From positions 1,302,001-1,366,000 of the forward strand of contig NZ_CP006880.1 of NCBI RefSeq assembly GCF_000816845.1: 64,000 nucleotides of DNA, written 5' to 3'. Origin of the DNA: Rhizobium gallicum bv. gallicum R602sp (GTDB lineage: Bacteria; Pseudomonadota; Alphaproteobacteria; Rhizobiales; Rhizobiaceae). Below the pieces are notes generated by a model. It was not told where the DNA came from and did not search any database. It saw nothing but the letters and a program-made list of their open reading frames with translations. This document shows, one piece after another, positions 34,859 to 44,033 of the stretch. Made by a program: the position numbers and the translations under genes. Each line of letters opens with the position of its first letter. The stretch's first letter is position 1.

Positions 34859-36622
34859 ATGGAACAGAGACTAGCCGCGATCATGGCAGCCGACATGGCA
34901 GGCTACAGCCGGCTGATGGAGATCGATGAAGCAGGCACGCTTGCCCGCCTGAAAACCCACCGAATTGAGTTGATGGACCCCGCGATTGCCAAAAACAAGG
35001 GTCGCATCATCAAGACGACGGGGGACGGCATGCTTGTCGAATTCCTAAGTGTCTCCGATGCAGTGAAGTGCGCCGTGGAGATACAGCAGCGCATGAAGCG
35101 GCGCAATTCGGACGTGCCGCAGGATCGGCGGATCGAATTCAGGATCGGGATCAATCTCGGCGACATTATTTTTGACGATCAGGATATTTTCGGCGACGGT
35201 GTGAATATTGCTTCCCGCATCGAGCAGTTGGCCGACGTCGGCGGCGTCTGCATCACGGCGGCAGTGGCGACACAAATAGTCGACCGGCTTGAAGTCACGA
35301 TCGAGGATTTGGGAGAGAAGACGCTCAAGAATATAAGCCGACCGGTTCATCTCTTTCGTGTCGGGCTCGAAGTGGCCGCCCTGCCCGGTCAAACGGATGA
35401 CCTGGATGCGAAACGATCTGTCGCGAAACCTTCGATCGTTGTGCTGCCATTCATCAACATGAGCGGCGACCCCGATCAGGAATTCTTCGCCGACGGCCTG
35501 ACAGAGGACATCATTACTGAACTATCCCGCCGTCACGAACTGTTCGTCATTTCGCGAAATTCGAGCTTTGTCTATAAAAACCACGCCGTAAACGTACGGG
35601 AAGTCGCCGAAAAGCTCGGGGCGCAGTACTTGGTGGAGGGAAGCGTCCGCAAGATTGGCGACAGGGTGCGGGTGACCGTCCAGCTCATCGACGCAGTCAA
35701 CGATGCTCATATTTGGGCAGACAAATACGATAGGAAGCTTGACGACATATTCGCGATACAGGACGAGGTAACCGGAGCGATAGTGGCCACTTTACCTGGT
35801 CGCGTCGAAGCAGCCCAGCGCGACCGGCTCGGGCGAACAAAACCGGCCAATATGGCCGCATACGAGTGCGCGCTCGCCGCCAAGGTACTGCACCACAGAA
35901 GCACACCGCAGGACAACCGACAGGCGCAGCTGCTCATAGACCGTGCGGTCAAGCTTGACGCGGGTTATGCCCACGCCCATGCGTGGCGCGCATGCATTCT
36001 GGGCCAAGCTTGGGTCAACGGCTGGTGCGAAGACAAGGATGCCGTGTGGAATGAGATCGTTGCCGCGTTGGATCGGGCGCTGGCGCTGGATGACAACGAC
36101 GCCGACGTCCATCGAATTTTGGCTGCGGTGAATGTAAACAACAATGCCCTCACCACAGCGCGGTATCACCAGGAGCGCGCCCTTTCCCTCAATCCTAATT
36201 ACGACCTGGTCGTGGTTCAGCAAGGAGAGCTGTTGACGTGGCTAGGGCGACCTGAAGAGGGGCTGGAATGGATCCGTCGGGCAATGCGGCTCAATCCCCA
36301 TCACCCCGAGCGGTTTTGGAGCCATCTTGGGAAATCGCATTTTGCTGCCCATCAGTACGGCGAGGCGATCGAAGCATTCATGCATCTGTCAGTCATGGAC
36401 TACGTCCAGCACGCGTTTGTCGCCGCATGCTACGGTTGGCTTGGTGATGAGATCGCCGCGGCAGGTCATCTGGAAAAAGTTAGGGTACTTGCCCCACAAT
36501 TTGACATCGACGCTTTTCTTGCAACGATGCACTACGCTCAGGAATCCGATGCCCAACACCTTCGCGAAGGCCTCGTCAAGGCGGAAGAAAGCCACCACGC
36601 CGCGCGACCAAAGGCAATTTGA
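34859..36622 (+). CDS. Class III adenylate/guanylate cyclase with TolB-like and TPR domains
   Basis: A 587-residue soluble protein. The N-terminal cyclase domain (1-170) has the metal Asp residues in MAADMAGYSRLME (D12) and TTGDGMLVEF (D56), and GDGVNIASRIEQLA. A FlgO/TolB-type domain follows (about 185-320, SIVVLPFINMSGDPDQEFFA, EGSVRKIGDRVRVTVQL), then tetratricopeptide helices to the end (for example DRALALDDNDADVHRILAAV). This architecture is common and multi-copy in rhizobia. It makes cAMP or cGMP, with the TPR part as a likely partner-sensing module. The start at ATG 34859 gives the canonical MEQRLAAI opening; the 15-codon extension is rejected. Confidence 0.87.
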   Translation: MEQRLAAIMAADMAGYSRLMEIDEAGTLARLKTHRIELMDPAIAKNKGRIIKTTGDGMLVEFLSVSDAVKCAVEIQQRMKRRNSDVPQDRRIEFRIGINLGDIIFDDQDIFGDGVNIASRIEQLADVGGVCITAAVATQIVDRLEVTIEDLGEKTLKNISRPVHLFRVGLEVAALPGQTDDLDAKRSVAKPSIVVLPFINMSGDPDQEFFADGLTEDIITELSRRHELFVISRNSSFVYKNHAVNVREVAEKLGAQYLVEGSVRKIGDRVRVTVQLIDAVNDAHIWADKYDRKLDDIFAIQDEVTGAIVATLPGRVEAAQRDRLGRTKPANMAAYECALAAKVLHHRSTPQDNRQAQLLIDRAVKLDAGYAHAHAWRACILGQAWVNGWCEDKDAVWNEIVAALDRALALDDNDADVHRILAAVNVNNNALTTARYHQERALSLNPNYDLVVVQQGELLTWLGRPEEGLEWIRRAMRLNPHHPERFWSHLGKSHFAAHQYGEAIEAFMHLSVMDYVQHAFVAACYGWLGDEIAAAGHLEKVRVLAPQFDIDAFLATMHYAQESDAQHLREGLVKAEESHHAARPKAI

Positions 36623-36759
36623 ATTGGCGATTTTACTGCTGCGCGACTGACTGGCGCTTGATCGAGATGCGACATCGCCCGGCCCTGTGGGCATAGATCA
36701 AGGAGATCCCGGCGACGACAATCAAAATTGCCTTCCTCACCTTAAAAATTCCCCATCGC

Positions 36760-37662
36760 TCATGTCTGCCTTGCTTGGGCGATCCGGTGCAGCCTGATGG
36801 GCTTTCCGAACATAATCAGGTTGCCGCCGAGCGCTAAAGCAAGACCGAGCACAGCCTCGGCGCTCCAAGCGTAGCCTTCAAAAAGTGTCGAGACCGTTAA
36901 GGCGACGAGCGGAAACAGCACCGTCGCATAGGAGGCGCGCGCCGGGCCCCATCGGCCAACGAGCGCCAGATAGGCGAGGAAGCCGACGACGCTTCCCGGG
37001 ATCGCAAGATAGAGCAGCGCGCCCGCATAGACCGGCGATGGATCGAACGTGAGAGGCAGGCCGCGGACAAGCACTATGGCGCCCAGCGCCGCCACGCCGC
37101 AGACCATCGCATAGGCCGTCGTCGACGGGAGATCGAGTCCCAGCCTTTGATGGCGAGCGGAGAGGAAATTGCCGAGCGAGAAGCAATAGGTGCCTGTAAG
37201 TGCCAGCAAAAGCCCAAGTCCGCCCTCAGGCGTGGTGTCAAGCGCGCGTATCTCATCTGCAAAAAGAAGCACCAGGCCGACGAGTCCAACGGCGCCCGCC
37301 AGCATCACGCGGGCGCTTGGGCGATTTCCATGAAGGAGCCAGCCGTTCGCCGCGTTAAATAGTGTTGCCATTGCAAAAACGACTGAGACGATGCCGCTCG
37401 GCAGCATGCCGGCGGCATAATAGAAGCAGAGAAAATTGCAGCAGAACAGACAAAGGCCCTGAGCGCCGACCGTCAGCCAATGCTTCGATGGCGGTGGCGG
37501 CAGGCGCCGGCGCAGCGCCAGCAATCCAAGCAGCAGAATGGCTGCCAGCGCGAAACGATAGAGGATCGAAACCTCCGCGGGCACGATGCCGACCTGAAGC
37601 TTGATCGCATACCACGTGGTGCCCCAGATAAGGACGGTGAGAACGAAGAGAAGCGGCGCCAT
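36760..37662 (-). CDS. EamA/DMT-family exporter
   Basis: A 300-residue inner-membrane protein with ten predicted helices in two EamA repeats. The first begins APLLFVLTVLIWGTTWYAIK and the second is around LALTGTYCFSLGNFLSARHQ. Members export amino acids, metabolites or drugs. The ATG at 37662 is chosen because the protein then begins at the first helix and AGGAAAG lies upstream; the frame is open 91 codons further but runs across the divergent AraC promoter. The neighbouring divergent AraC regulator probably controls it. Substrate unknown. Confidence 0.85.
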   Translation of the reverse strand: MAPLLFVLTVLIWGTTWYAIKLQVGIVPAEVSILYRFALAAILLLGLLALRRRLPPPPSKHWLTVGAQGLCLFCCNFLCFYYAAGMLPSGIVSVVFAMATLFNAANGWLLHGNRPSARVMLAGAVGLVGLVLLFADEIRALDTTPEGGLGLLLALTGTYCFSLGNFLSARHQRLGLDLPSTTAYAMVCGVAALGAIVLVRGLPLTFDPSPVYAGALLYLAIPGSVVGFLAYLALVGRWGPARASYATVLFPLVALTVSTLFEGYAWSAEAVLGLALALGGNLIMFGKPIRLHRIAQARQT

Positions 37663-37811
37663 GAACTGTCTTTCCTGTCGGAGGCATTGAACGGCGTCTT
37701 CTATGGCGCTGCACCACCTTCCGCTATCATAGACTTGCGTGACTATCGAAATCTTGCGGTCTTCGGCAGCACCCAGTTGCAGGAGATGCCGCCGCGGCCT
37801 TATGAGAAAGC

Positions 37812-38669
37812 ATGCAAACGGGATCGATTTCATCCGCTTTGGAAGGTGTAGGCGCCAAGCTGCTGCGACAGGTTGATCTCGGCGGTGGCCTGACGATTGC
37901 GCAATGGCGAAACTTCGCCAACAGCCGCCTTTCATATCGCGATCCCGGGCATCACACCGTCAGCCTTTATCTCGATGGTACCGTGCGCCGCATGGACGGC
38001 GGACAGATGGGGATAGGCTCGTCCGGAGCGCTCTGTCTGCTGCCGGCAGATGGTGACAGCGCCTGGCATGTACTCCGCGACGTCTATTTCTGTCACATCT
38101 ACATCTCTCAGGGCCGGTTCCAACGGCTGGCCGGCGAGGTCTTCGATCGCGACAGCCGGACGTTGACGCTTCCCGACCTGAGTTTCTTTTCGGACGGCTT
38201 CATTGCGGACATCATCAACGGGGCGATCCTGCCGAACGACTGGTCGGAAAGCGCCAATCGCCTTTTGCTTGCCCAGGCGGCTGATCTCATCTTACTCGAA
38301 GTGCTGCGCAAGAACGGTCCGGTCCGGTCCAGCAGCCTTGTCCTCCAGGGCGGGCTTTCACCCCACGTTTTGAAACGCATTATACAATTGATCGATGCCG
38401 ATCTCGCCGGCGACCTCAGCCTCGACCGACTTGCCGCGGAGGCAGGCCTCAGCTCCTATCATTTCGCCCGTATGTTCAAACTGACCACGGGCCAGACGCC
38501 ACACCGTTTCGTGCATGAGCGGCGGCTTGCGGTGGCTTACGAAATCGTCCGAGCCGGCAAGGTCAGTATCACCGAAGTCGCAGCCGCCTGCGGATTCTCT
38601 ACACCGGCGCATTTCGCCGCCAGCTTCAAGGCGAAATTCGGCACGAGTCCGTCCGCTATCCGCGTCTGA
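37812..38669 (+). CDS. AraC-family regulator divergent from the EamA exporter
   Basis: A 285-residue regulator with an N-terminal sensing domain (about 1-175) and a C-terminal AraC DNA-binding domain containing two helix-turn-helix units: LSLDRLAAEAGLSSYHFARM with FKLTTGQTPHRFV, and VSITEVAAACGFSTPAHFAA with SFKAKFGTSPSAIR. Its gene is divergent from the EamA exporter with 149 nt between starts, the usual arrangement for a local activator. Ligand unknown. Confidence 0.88.
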   Translation: MQTGSISSALEGVGAKLLRQVDLGGGLTIAQWRNFANSRLSYRDPGHHTVSLYLDGTVRRMDGGQMGIGSSGALCLLPADGDSAWHVLRDVYFCHIYISQGRFQRLAGEVFDRDSRTLTLPDLSFFSDGFIADIINGAILPNDWSESANRLLLAQAADLILLEVLRKNGPVRSSSLVLQGGLSPHVLKRIIQLIDADLAGDLSLDRLAAEAGLSSYHFARMFKLTTGQTPHRFVHERRLAVAYEIVRAGKVSITEVAAACGFSTPAHFAASFKAKFGTSPSAIRV

Positions 38670-38861
38670 CGGCACGCAAAGGTGTCCTGTCGACAGGCCA
38701 ACGATGCTGCAAAATCGCCGGAACTTCGTCGGCGCTGCGGGTCTGGCTGCGGCAAACGTTGCGGTTGTCGGTCCGCCTGTCGAATTTCGGCTGCATGAGC
38801 CTTGGAGGAAGACCGGAATTACCATTCGAAGGCGGTTGGGTGGAAATTTCCGGCAGTGTTC

Positions 38862-38893
38862 AAAAAAAGCCGCGCCGCCGCACGCCGCGGCTT
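38862..38893 (-). terminator. Rho-independent terminator of the NUDIX gene
   Basis: Read on the minus strand, an 8-bp stem AAGCCGCG / CGCGGCTT encloses an 11-nt GC-rich loop and is followed at once by a run of seven T. It lies 10 nt past the NUDIX stop codon. Confidence 0.8.
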
Positions 38894-38902
38894 CTGCATC
38901 AA

Positions 38903-39427
38903 TCAATTCCGCTGACCGTCTCTTTTGCGCGCAAGCGTCAGCAAAAGTCCCTTCAGCTCCGGCTCCTGCACACGCCTTGCGGCCTCATAGCAGGAGACCC
39001 ACTCCCGCCTTCGTTGACCGTTCTCGCGAAAATCCGCCTCCGTCCCGTCGACCTTCAGCAAGTGCACTTGAACGATGCAGGGCACCTGCCTACCGGTATC
39101 CAGCTTCTTCAGGTAGGTGAAATAGCCGAATGGTTTCTTTTTCACCTTGCCGCGAATACCGGCCTCCTCAAGCGCTTCCTGCGCGGCGGCTTGGTAATCC
39201 TTCTTTCCTTCAATCGGCCAGCCTTTCGGTATGATCCATCGGCCACTTTCGCGCGATGTCACGACCAGAACCTGAAAGCCGTCGGGGGCTGGCCGATAAC
39301 AAAGCGCCGCACATTGCTCATAACAAGGCTGAGACAGCGCATCGTAATGCTCTGCCAGTTTTCCAAGAAATGTGCGGCTCTTCTTGCCAGCCATTTTCTT
39401 TTGCGGGCTGATAACGCTGGTCCTCAT
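38903..39427 (-). CDS. NUDIX hydrolase
   Basis: A 174-residue NUDIX protein. The Nudix box is GWPIEGKKDYQAAAQEALEE followed by AGI; the usual Arg of REUxEE is Gln, while the metal-binding Glu residues are kept. Flanking strands are VLVVTSRESGRWIIPKG and FGYFTYLKKLDTGRQVPCIV. These resemble the diphosphoinositol-polyphosphate / diadenosine-polyphosphate hydrolases common in rhizobia. The start is uncertain: ATG 39427 or ATG 39394 both give sensible proteins; longer frames run into the LacI gene. It lies downstream of the LacI gene on the same strand and ends at a clear terminator. Confidence 0.83.
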   Translation of the reverse strand: MRTSVISPQKKMAGKKSRTFLGKLAEHYDALSQPCYEQCAALCYRPAPDGFQVLVVTSRESGRWIIPKGWPIEGKKDYQAAAQEALEEAGIRGKVKKKPFGYFTYLKKLDTGRQVPCIVQVHLLKVDGTEADFRENGQRRREWVSCYEAARRVQEPELKGLLLTLARKRDGQRN

Positions 39428-39494
39428 GGCTGTGCGGTGGCGGTGCTCGATTAAATCGCCTTGGTGCCCATTCTGTTCCCCATGCGAATTACTT

Positions 39495-40502
39495 TCAGGC
39501 TCCTCTGACCGATCCGCGCCAAACCAGTTCGGCATGCAACCTCAGGGACTGGCTTTCAGACCGACTTTCGGCATCTTTTCCAAGCCAAGCGACAGCTTGC
39601 CTGGCAATCGCCTGTACGGGTTGCGCGAACGTCGTCAACTGGTAGGAAGACCAGGACGCCTGCTCGATATCATCAAATCCGACAATGCAAAGCTGATCTG
39701 GAATCGCCACGGAAAACTGATGGCGAGCTGCGTCCATGAAACCACAGGCAAGAAGATCAGTGGCGCAAAATACGGCGTCCGGGCGGTCCTTTCTGGTCAA
39801 CATGCGCTGCGCCAGGATTTGGCCAGCCTCGTAGCCCGTCCAGCCGTAACGCTCAACCATGATGTCCAAGCCGAAGGTTTTGGCAGCGGCAACGAAACCG
39901 TGTTCGCGCGCCATGAGGCTAGGCGTGCCTGCTTCGGAGTTCGCGAACGCAAGCCTGCGGCAGCCGGCGCGAAGAAAGGCTGTTACCACTCGTCCCGCTG
40001 CTTCATGATCATCAAGGTTGATGCGAAGCGGACCAGGCTGATCATCGTCGCGATTAATCAGGACGAGCCTTTGTCCGTTTCTCAGGCAAAGCTGCGTAAT
40101 CGACTTATCCGGCAAACCGGACAGAATGATTGAAGCATCGGCACGGTACCGAATGGCTTGGCTCAAAGCCCGATCTACACTCCCGTCCGACCTGTCCGTG
40201 TTCACGAGCATCGCAACCTTGCCGACGCTCTGCAGCTGCTGAGTCAATTCCCGCAGCAGCGCCGAGCGATAGGGTGTGGCGACCTCTGAAGCGATCAGAC
40301 AGACGATGCCGCTTTCGTTGCGCATCAATCCGCGCGCCAGATGGTTGACGTGATAGCCGAGCGCGTCGGCGGCTTCCATTACCTTGCGCCTTGTTTCAGC
40401 CGATACGCTCGCGCCGGGCGTGAAAGCCCGCGAAACAGCCGAGCGCGACACCCCTGCTCTTTTGGCGACTTCGTCAGCGCTGACAAAAATCTTGGACGAC
40501 AC
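39495..40502 (-). CDS. LacI-family regulator of the AfuABC-like importer
   Basis: A 335-residue LacI regulator. Helix-turn-helix VSADEVAKRAGVSRSAVSRA with FTPGASVSAETRRKV; hinge YHVNHLARGLMRNESGIV; sensor domain with VFCATDLLACGFMDAA and SWSSYQLTTFAQP. The start is taken as GTG 40502 because GGGAGGAG lies just before it; the frame extends to 40598, across an operator candidate. The gene is divergent from the binding-protein gene at 40687. Two palindromes in the gap (40538-40555 and 40627-40644) fit auto-repression and repression of the importer. Confidence 0.88.
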   Translation of the reverse strand: MSSKIFVSADEVAKRAGVSRSAVSRAFTPGASVSAETRRKVMEAADALGYHVNHLARGLMRNESGIVCLIASEVATPYRSALLRELTQQLQSVGKVAMLVNTDRSDGSVDRALSQAIRYRADASIILSGLPDKSITQLCLRNGQRLVLINRDDDQPGPLRINLDDHEAAGRVVTAFLRAGCRRLAFANSEAGTPSLMAREHGFVAAAKTFGLDIMVERYGWTGYEAGQILAQRMLTRKDRPDAVFCATDLLACGFMDAARHQFSVAIPDQLCIVGFDDIEQASWSSYQLTTFAQPVQAIARQAVAWLGKDAESRSESQSLRLHAELVWRGSVRGA

Positions 40503-40537
40503 AGCTCCTCCCATCCCCTGATGGGATTTTGCTATGC

Positions 40538-40555
40538 TTTGCAATGGCGTGCAAG
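40538..40555. promoter_or_regulatory. LacI-type operator candidate, regulator-proximal
   Basis: TTTGCA-N6-TGCAAG, the same arm sequence and 6-nt spacing as the site at 40627, 89 bp away centre to centre. It lies 36 nt upstream of the LacI start codon. The centre is GG and not CG, so it may be the weaker site. Confidence 0.5.
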
Positions 40556-40598
40556 CTATCCTGCAGCGGATAATGATGCCAGTCGTTGAAGAATGCAA

Positions 40599-40644
40599 TT
40601 GACAGCCTTTGATGTCTCATGCACCATTTGCACACGCTTGCAAA
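40599..40644 (+). promoter_or_regulatory. Promoter and LacI-type operator for the AfuABC-like importer
   Basis: A perfect -35 hexamer TTGACA (40599-40604) is followed 17 nt later by CACCAT (40622-40627, weak -10). Overlapping its end is TTTGCA-CACGCT-TGCAAA (40627-40644), a palindrome with CG at the centre and 6-nt perfect outer arms. It would cover the transcription start. The binding-protein ATG is 43 nt further on. Confidence 0.6.
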
Positions 40645-40686
40645 GAGCGAACGGCGTGGAGGCGTCGCGATACTCAGGAGGAAATA

Positions 40687-41715
40687 ATGGGTTCGGTAAA
40701 AATTGCCGCGGCAGCGCTCGCCGCGAGTGTGACTTTTGGCGCCTATTCGGCCCACGCCGCCGGGGACCTCAATCTCATCTGCTCCGCAGATGTCGTCATT
40801 TGCGAGATGATGAAGGACCGTTTTGAAAAGGGAACGGATGTTAGAGTGAATATGGTTCGGCTGTCGTCCGGCGAAACCTATGCGAAAATCCGCGCCGAGG
40901 CGCGTAACCCCAAAACCGACATCTGGTGGGCGGGCACGGGCGATCCGCACCTCCAGGCCGCAAGCGAAGGGCTGACACAGGAATACAAGTCGCCACTGCT
41001 CGACCAGCTTCAGGACTGGGCAAAGAAGCAGGCAGAAAGCGCCAACTTCCGGACGGTAGGCGTTTATGCTGGCGCGCTCGGCTGGGGCTATAACACTGAC
41101 GTGCTGCAGAAGAAGGGACTGAAAGAACCAAAATGCTGGGCAGATCTCCTGGATCCGTCCTACAAGGGTGAAATCCAGATCGCAAATCCCAATTCGTCAG
41201 GCACCGCCTATACCGCCCTTGCGACGCTCGTCCAGATCATGGGTGAAGACAAGGCGTTCGAATATCTCGGCAAGCTCAACGCCAACATCTCGCAATATAC
41301 CAAGTCCGGCTCGGCGCCGGTCAAGGCAGCCGCTCGCGGCGAAGCGACGATCGGCGTGGTGTTCATGCACGATGCGGTTGCCCAGACAGTCGAGGGCTTC
41401 CCGGTCAAATCGGTCGCTCCTTGCGAGGGGACCGGCTACGAAGTCGGCTCCATGTCGATCATCAAGGGCGCCAAGAACCTCGATAACGCCAAAAAATGGT
41501 ACGACTGGGCACTGTCTGCGGACGTTCAAACACACATGAAGGATGCGAAGTCCTTCCAGCTGCCGTCCAACAAGTCGGCGACGGTGCCGAAGGAATCGCC
41601 GAAGTTCGAGGACATCAAGCTGATCGACTACGACTTCAAGACCTACGGCGAGCCGGACAAGCGCAAGGCATTGCTTTCGCGTTGGGACAAGGAAATCGGC
41701 GCGAAGGCAAACTGA
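40687..41715 (+). CDS. AfuA-like sugar-phosphate-binding protein (iron-SBP family)
   Basis: A 342-residue periplasmic protein, signal peptide residues 1-24 (ending SAHA). By family it would be called an Fe(III)-binding protein, but the paired Tyr ligands of FbpA are absent: the equivalent segment reads VVFMHDAVAQ (H228-D229). That His-Asp pair, CEGTGYE (E252), WWAGTGDPHLQA and SGTAYTALAT all match what I remember of AfuA, the hexose-phosphate-binding protein of Actinobacillus. The operon also encodes a phosphatase, not iron genes. Start at 40687 behind AGGAGGAAA. Sugar-phosphate binding is inferred, not shown. Confidence 0.85.
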   Translation: MGSVKIAAAALAASVTFGAYSAHAAGDLNLICSADVVICEMMKDRFEKGTDVRVNMVRLSSGETYAKIRAEARNPKTDIWWAGTGDPHLQAASEGLTQEYKSPLLDQLQDWAKKQAESANFRTVGVYAGALGWGYNTDVLQKKGLKEPKCWADLLDPSYKGEIQIANPNSSGTAYTALATLVQIMGEDKAFEYLGKLNANISQYTKSGSAPVKAAARGEATIGVVFMHDAVAQTVEGFPVKSVAPCEGTGYEVGSMSIIKGAKNLDNAKKWYDWALSADVQTHMKDAKSFQLPSNKSATVPKESPKFEDIKLIDYDFKTYGEPDKRKALLSRWDKEIGAKAN

Positions 41716-41792
41716 AGCCTTGATAGGGGCGACGCCGGCTGGCGCAAGCCGCCGGCTGTCAAGTCGATGCGGCCGAGCCTGGAGCGGACGTC

Positions 41793-44033
41793 ATGAAGAA
41801 CCACAATCGCCGGCTGGATATCGCCCTCGTCTTTGCTGTTGCCGCTCTGATGCTGCTCCCGTGGTATCGGATCGAAGGCGGCTTCTTCGGACTTGGCTGG
41901 CTGTCGGCTTTTCCGGGTGAGGCCTCCACGGCGCCCGGCATGCTCCAGATCGTCCAGCACGGCCGATGGTGGCTCGCGATCGCCGCCTTGCTTGTCTTGC
42001 TTGGGGGCGTCGCGCGCTTCCTTTCCGATCCGGCGCAACGTGGCACACTGCTTTCCTGGGCTGGTGGCCTCGGCCTTTTCGTTCTGGCGCTTCAGGGGCT
42101 TGCGATCGGCTTTTCCGGTTGGACCTGGACGGTCAGCGAAAGCCTCTTTGGCGCATTGCCGGTCGGCCAACCCTCCATGGGGGCCGGAGCGGTTGTTATC
42201 GGCCTCGTTTTCGTGCTGCTCTTCGCCTTTGGCCTCGCCGAGCGCGGCATCCTGAAGGGTGACGCCTTCGTCGCCGGCGCCATCGCCATGCTCGTGCTGC
42301 TCGTCACAGTTTTCGTCTTCTATCCGATCGGCAGCATGTTCGTCGGCGCGTTCCAGGATTTCGACGGCTCCTTCAATCCGGACGGCTTCATCAGCAATAT
42401 TCAGGATCCGTCCCTCTGGAGCCTCGGCTGCATCGCCGGCGCAGGGCACTGCGGTGTCGCCTGGCGCACTTTGTGGCTTGCAATCATGACGGCGGCAGGC
42501 TCAACGACACTCGGGCTTTGCTTTGCCCTCGTCACAACCCGCACACGCTTTCCGTTCAAGAAGGGCCTGCGGCTGCTGACGATCCTGCCGATCATCACGC
42601 CGCCCTTCGTCGTCGGCCTTGCACTGACCTTGCTTTTCGGCCGCTCCGGCGTTGCGACGCAGTTCGTCTCCTCCTTGCTCGGCCTTGAACCCGGCCGCTG
42701 GCTCTATGGCCTGACCGGCATCTGGATTGCCCAGGTGCTCTCCTTCACGCCGATCTCCTTCCTGGTTCTCATCGGCGTCGTTGAGGGCGTCAGCCCATCG
42801 ATGGAAGAGGCATCACAGACGCTGCGCGCCGATCGTTGGCGTACCTTCTGGCGTATCTCGCTGCCGCTGATGAAGCCGGGCCTGGCGAATGCGTTCTTGA
42901 TCGGATTCATCGAGAGCATGGCCGATTTCGGCAATCCACTCGTACTCGGCGGCAGCCATGGCGTGCTGTCGACCGAAATCTTCTTTGCCGTCGTCGGCTC
43001 GCAAAACGACCCGTCGCGCGCCGCAGTCCTTGCCCTGGTCCTGCTGTGCTTCACGCTTTCGGCGTTCCTGGCCCAGCGCTTCTGGCTGTCGGGCAAGAAT
43101 TTCGCGACGGTGACCGGCAAGGGCGATTCGGGCCGACACATCGCGCTGCCGCATGGCCTTTCGATCGCCGTCCATGCAATCGTCATCCCCTGGATGATCT
43201 TTACGATCGTCGTCTATGCGATGATCCTTTTCGGCGGGTTTGTGCGCACCTGGGGCCTCGACAACACGCTGACATTTCAACACTACATCCGCGCCTTCTC
43301 GATCGGGTTGCGGGATGACGGCGGCCTGGCATGGACTGGGGTTGCCTGGAATTCGTTCTGGACAACAATGGAAATTGCTCTGATCTCCGCCCCGCTCACC
43401 GCTGCGGTCGGCCTTTTGACCGCCTATCTCATCGTGCGGCAGAGATTTGCCGGGCGGAATCTTTTCGAATTCGCGCTGATGATGAGCTTTGCAATCCCCG
43501 GCACCGTCATCGGTATCAGCTACATCATGGCCTTCAACTTGCCGCCGCTCGAAATGACCGGCACGGCGCTGATCCTCGTCGCGTGCTTCGTTTTCCGCAA
43601 CATGCCGGTTGGCGTACGCGGTGGCGTGGCGGCCATGAGCCAGTTGGACAAGAGCCTCGATGAAGCCTCGCTGACGCTGGGCGCCGACAGTTTTCGCACG
43701 ATCCGCAAGATCATCCTGCCGTTGCTGCGGCCAGCCATTACCGCAGCGCTCGTCTATTCCTTCGTGCGCGCGATCACCTCGATCAGCGCCGTCGTTTTCC
43801 TCGTCAGCGCTCAGTACAACATGGCGACATCCTATATCGTCGGCCTCGTCGAAAACGGTGAATACGGCGTGGCCATTGCCTATTCTTCGGCGTTGATCGT
43901 CGTCATGGTCGCCGTCATCGCAGGATTCCAGTTTATGGTCGGCGAACGGCGGCTTCGACGCGAAAGCCGCGTTGGTCTTGCCGTCCCGACCGCCATCGCT
44001 GCCGGCCCGATTGGCCAGGAGAAAACCGCATGA
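41793..44033 (+). CDS. AfuB-like fused ABC permease
   Basis: A 746-residue inner-membrane protein carrying two permease domains in one chain, as in FbpB/AfuB. An N-terminal block of about 170 residues adds extra helices (IALVFAVAALMLLPWY and others). Two ATPase-contact loops are visible: EASQTLRADRWRTFWRISLP (about residue 340) and EASLTLGADSFRTIRKIILP (about residue 625). It is encoded 77 nt after the binding protein and overlaps the ATPase gene by 4 nt (ATGA). It forms the whole channel by itself. Confidence 0.9.
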   Translation: MKNHNRRLDIALVFAVAALMLLPWYRIEGGFFGLGWLSAFPGEASTAPGMLQIVQHGRWWLAIAALLVLLGGVARFLSDPAQRGTLLSWAGGLGLFVLALQGLAIGFSGWTWTVSESLFGALPVGQPSMGAGAVVIGLVFVLLFAFGLAERGILKGDAFVAGAIAMLVLLVTVFVFYPIGSMFVGAFQDFDGSFNPDGFISNIQDPSLWSLGCIAGAGHCGVAWRTLWLAIMTAAGSTTLGLCFALVTTRTRFPFKKGLRLLTILPIITPPFVVGLALTLLFGRSGVATQFVSSLLGLEPGRWLYGLTGIWIAQVLSFTPISFLVLIGVVEGVSPSMEEASQTLRADRWRTFWRISLPLMKPGLANAFLIGFIESMADFGNPLVLGGSHGVLSTEIFFAVVGSQNDPSRAAVLALVLLCFTLSAFLAQRFWLSGKNFATVTGKGDSGRHIALPHGLSIAVHAIVIPWMIFTIVVYAMILFGGFVRTWGLDNTLTFQHYIRAFSIGLRDDGGLAWTGVAWNSFWTTMEIALISAPLTAAVGLLTAYLIVRQRFAGRNLFEFALMMSFAIPGTVIGISYIMAFNLPPLEMTGTALILVACFVFRNMPVGVRGGVAAMSQLDKSLDEASLTLGADSFRTIRKIILPLLRPAITAALVYSFVRAITSISAVVFLVSAQYNMATSYIVGLVENGEYGVAIAYSSALIVVMVAVIAGFQFMVGERRLRRESRVGLAVPTAIAAGPIGQEKTA

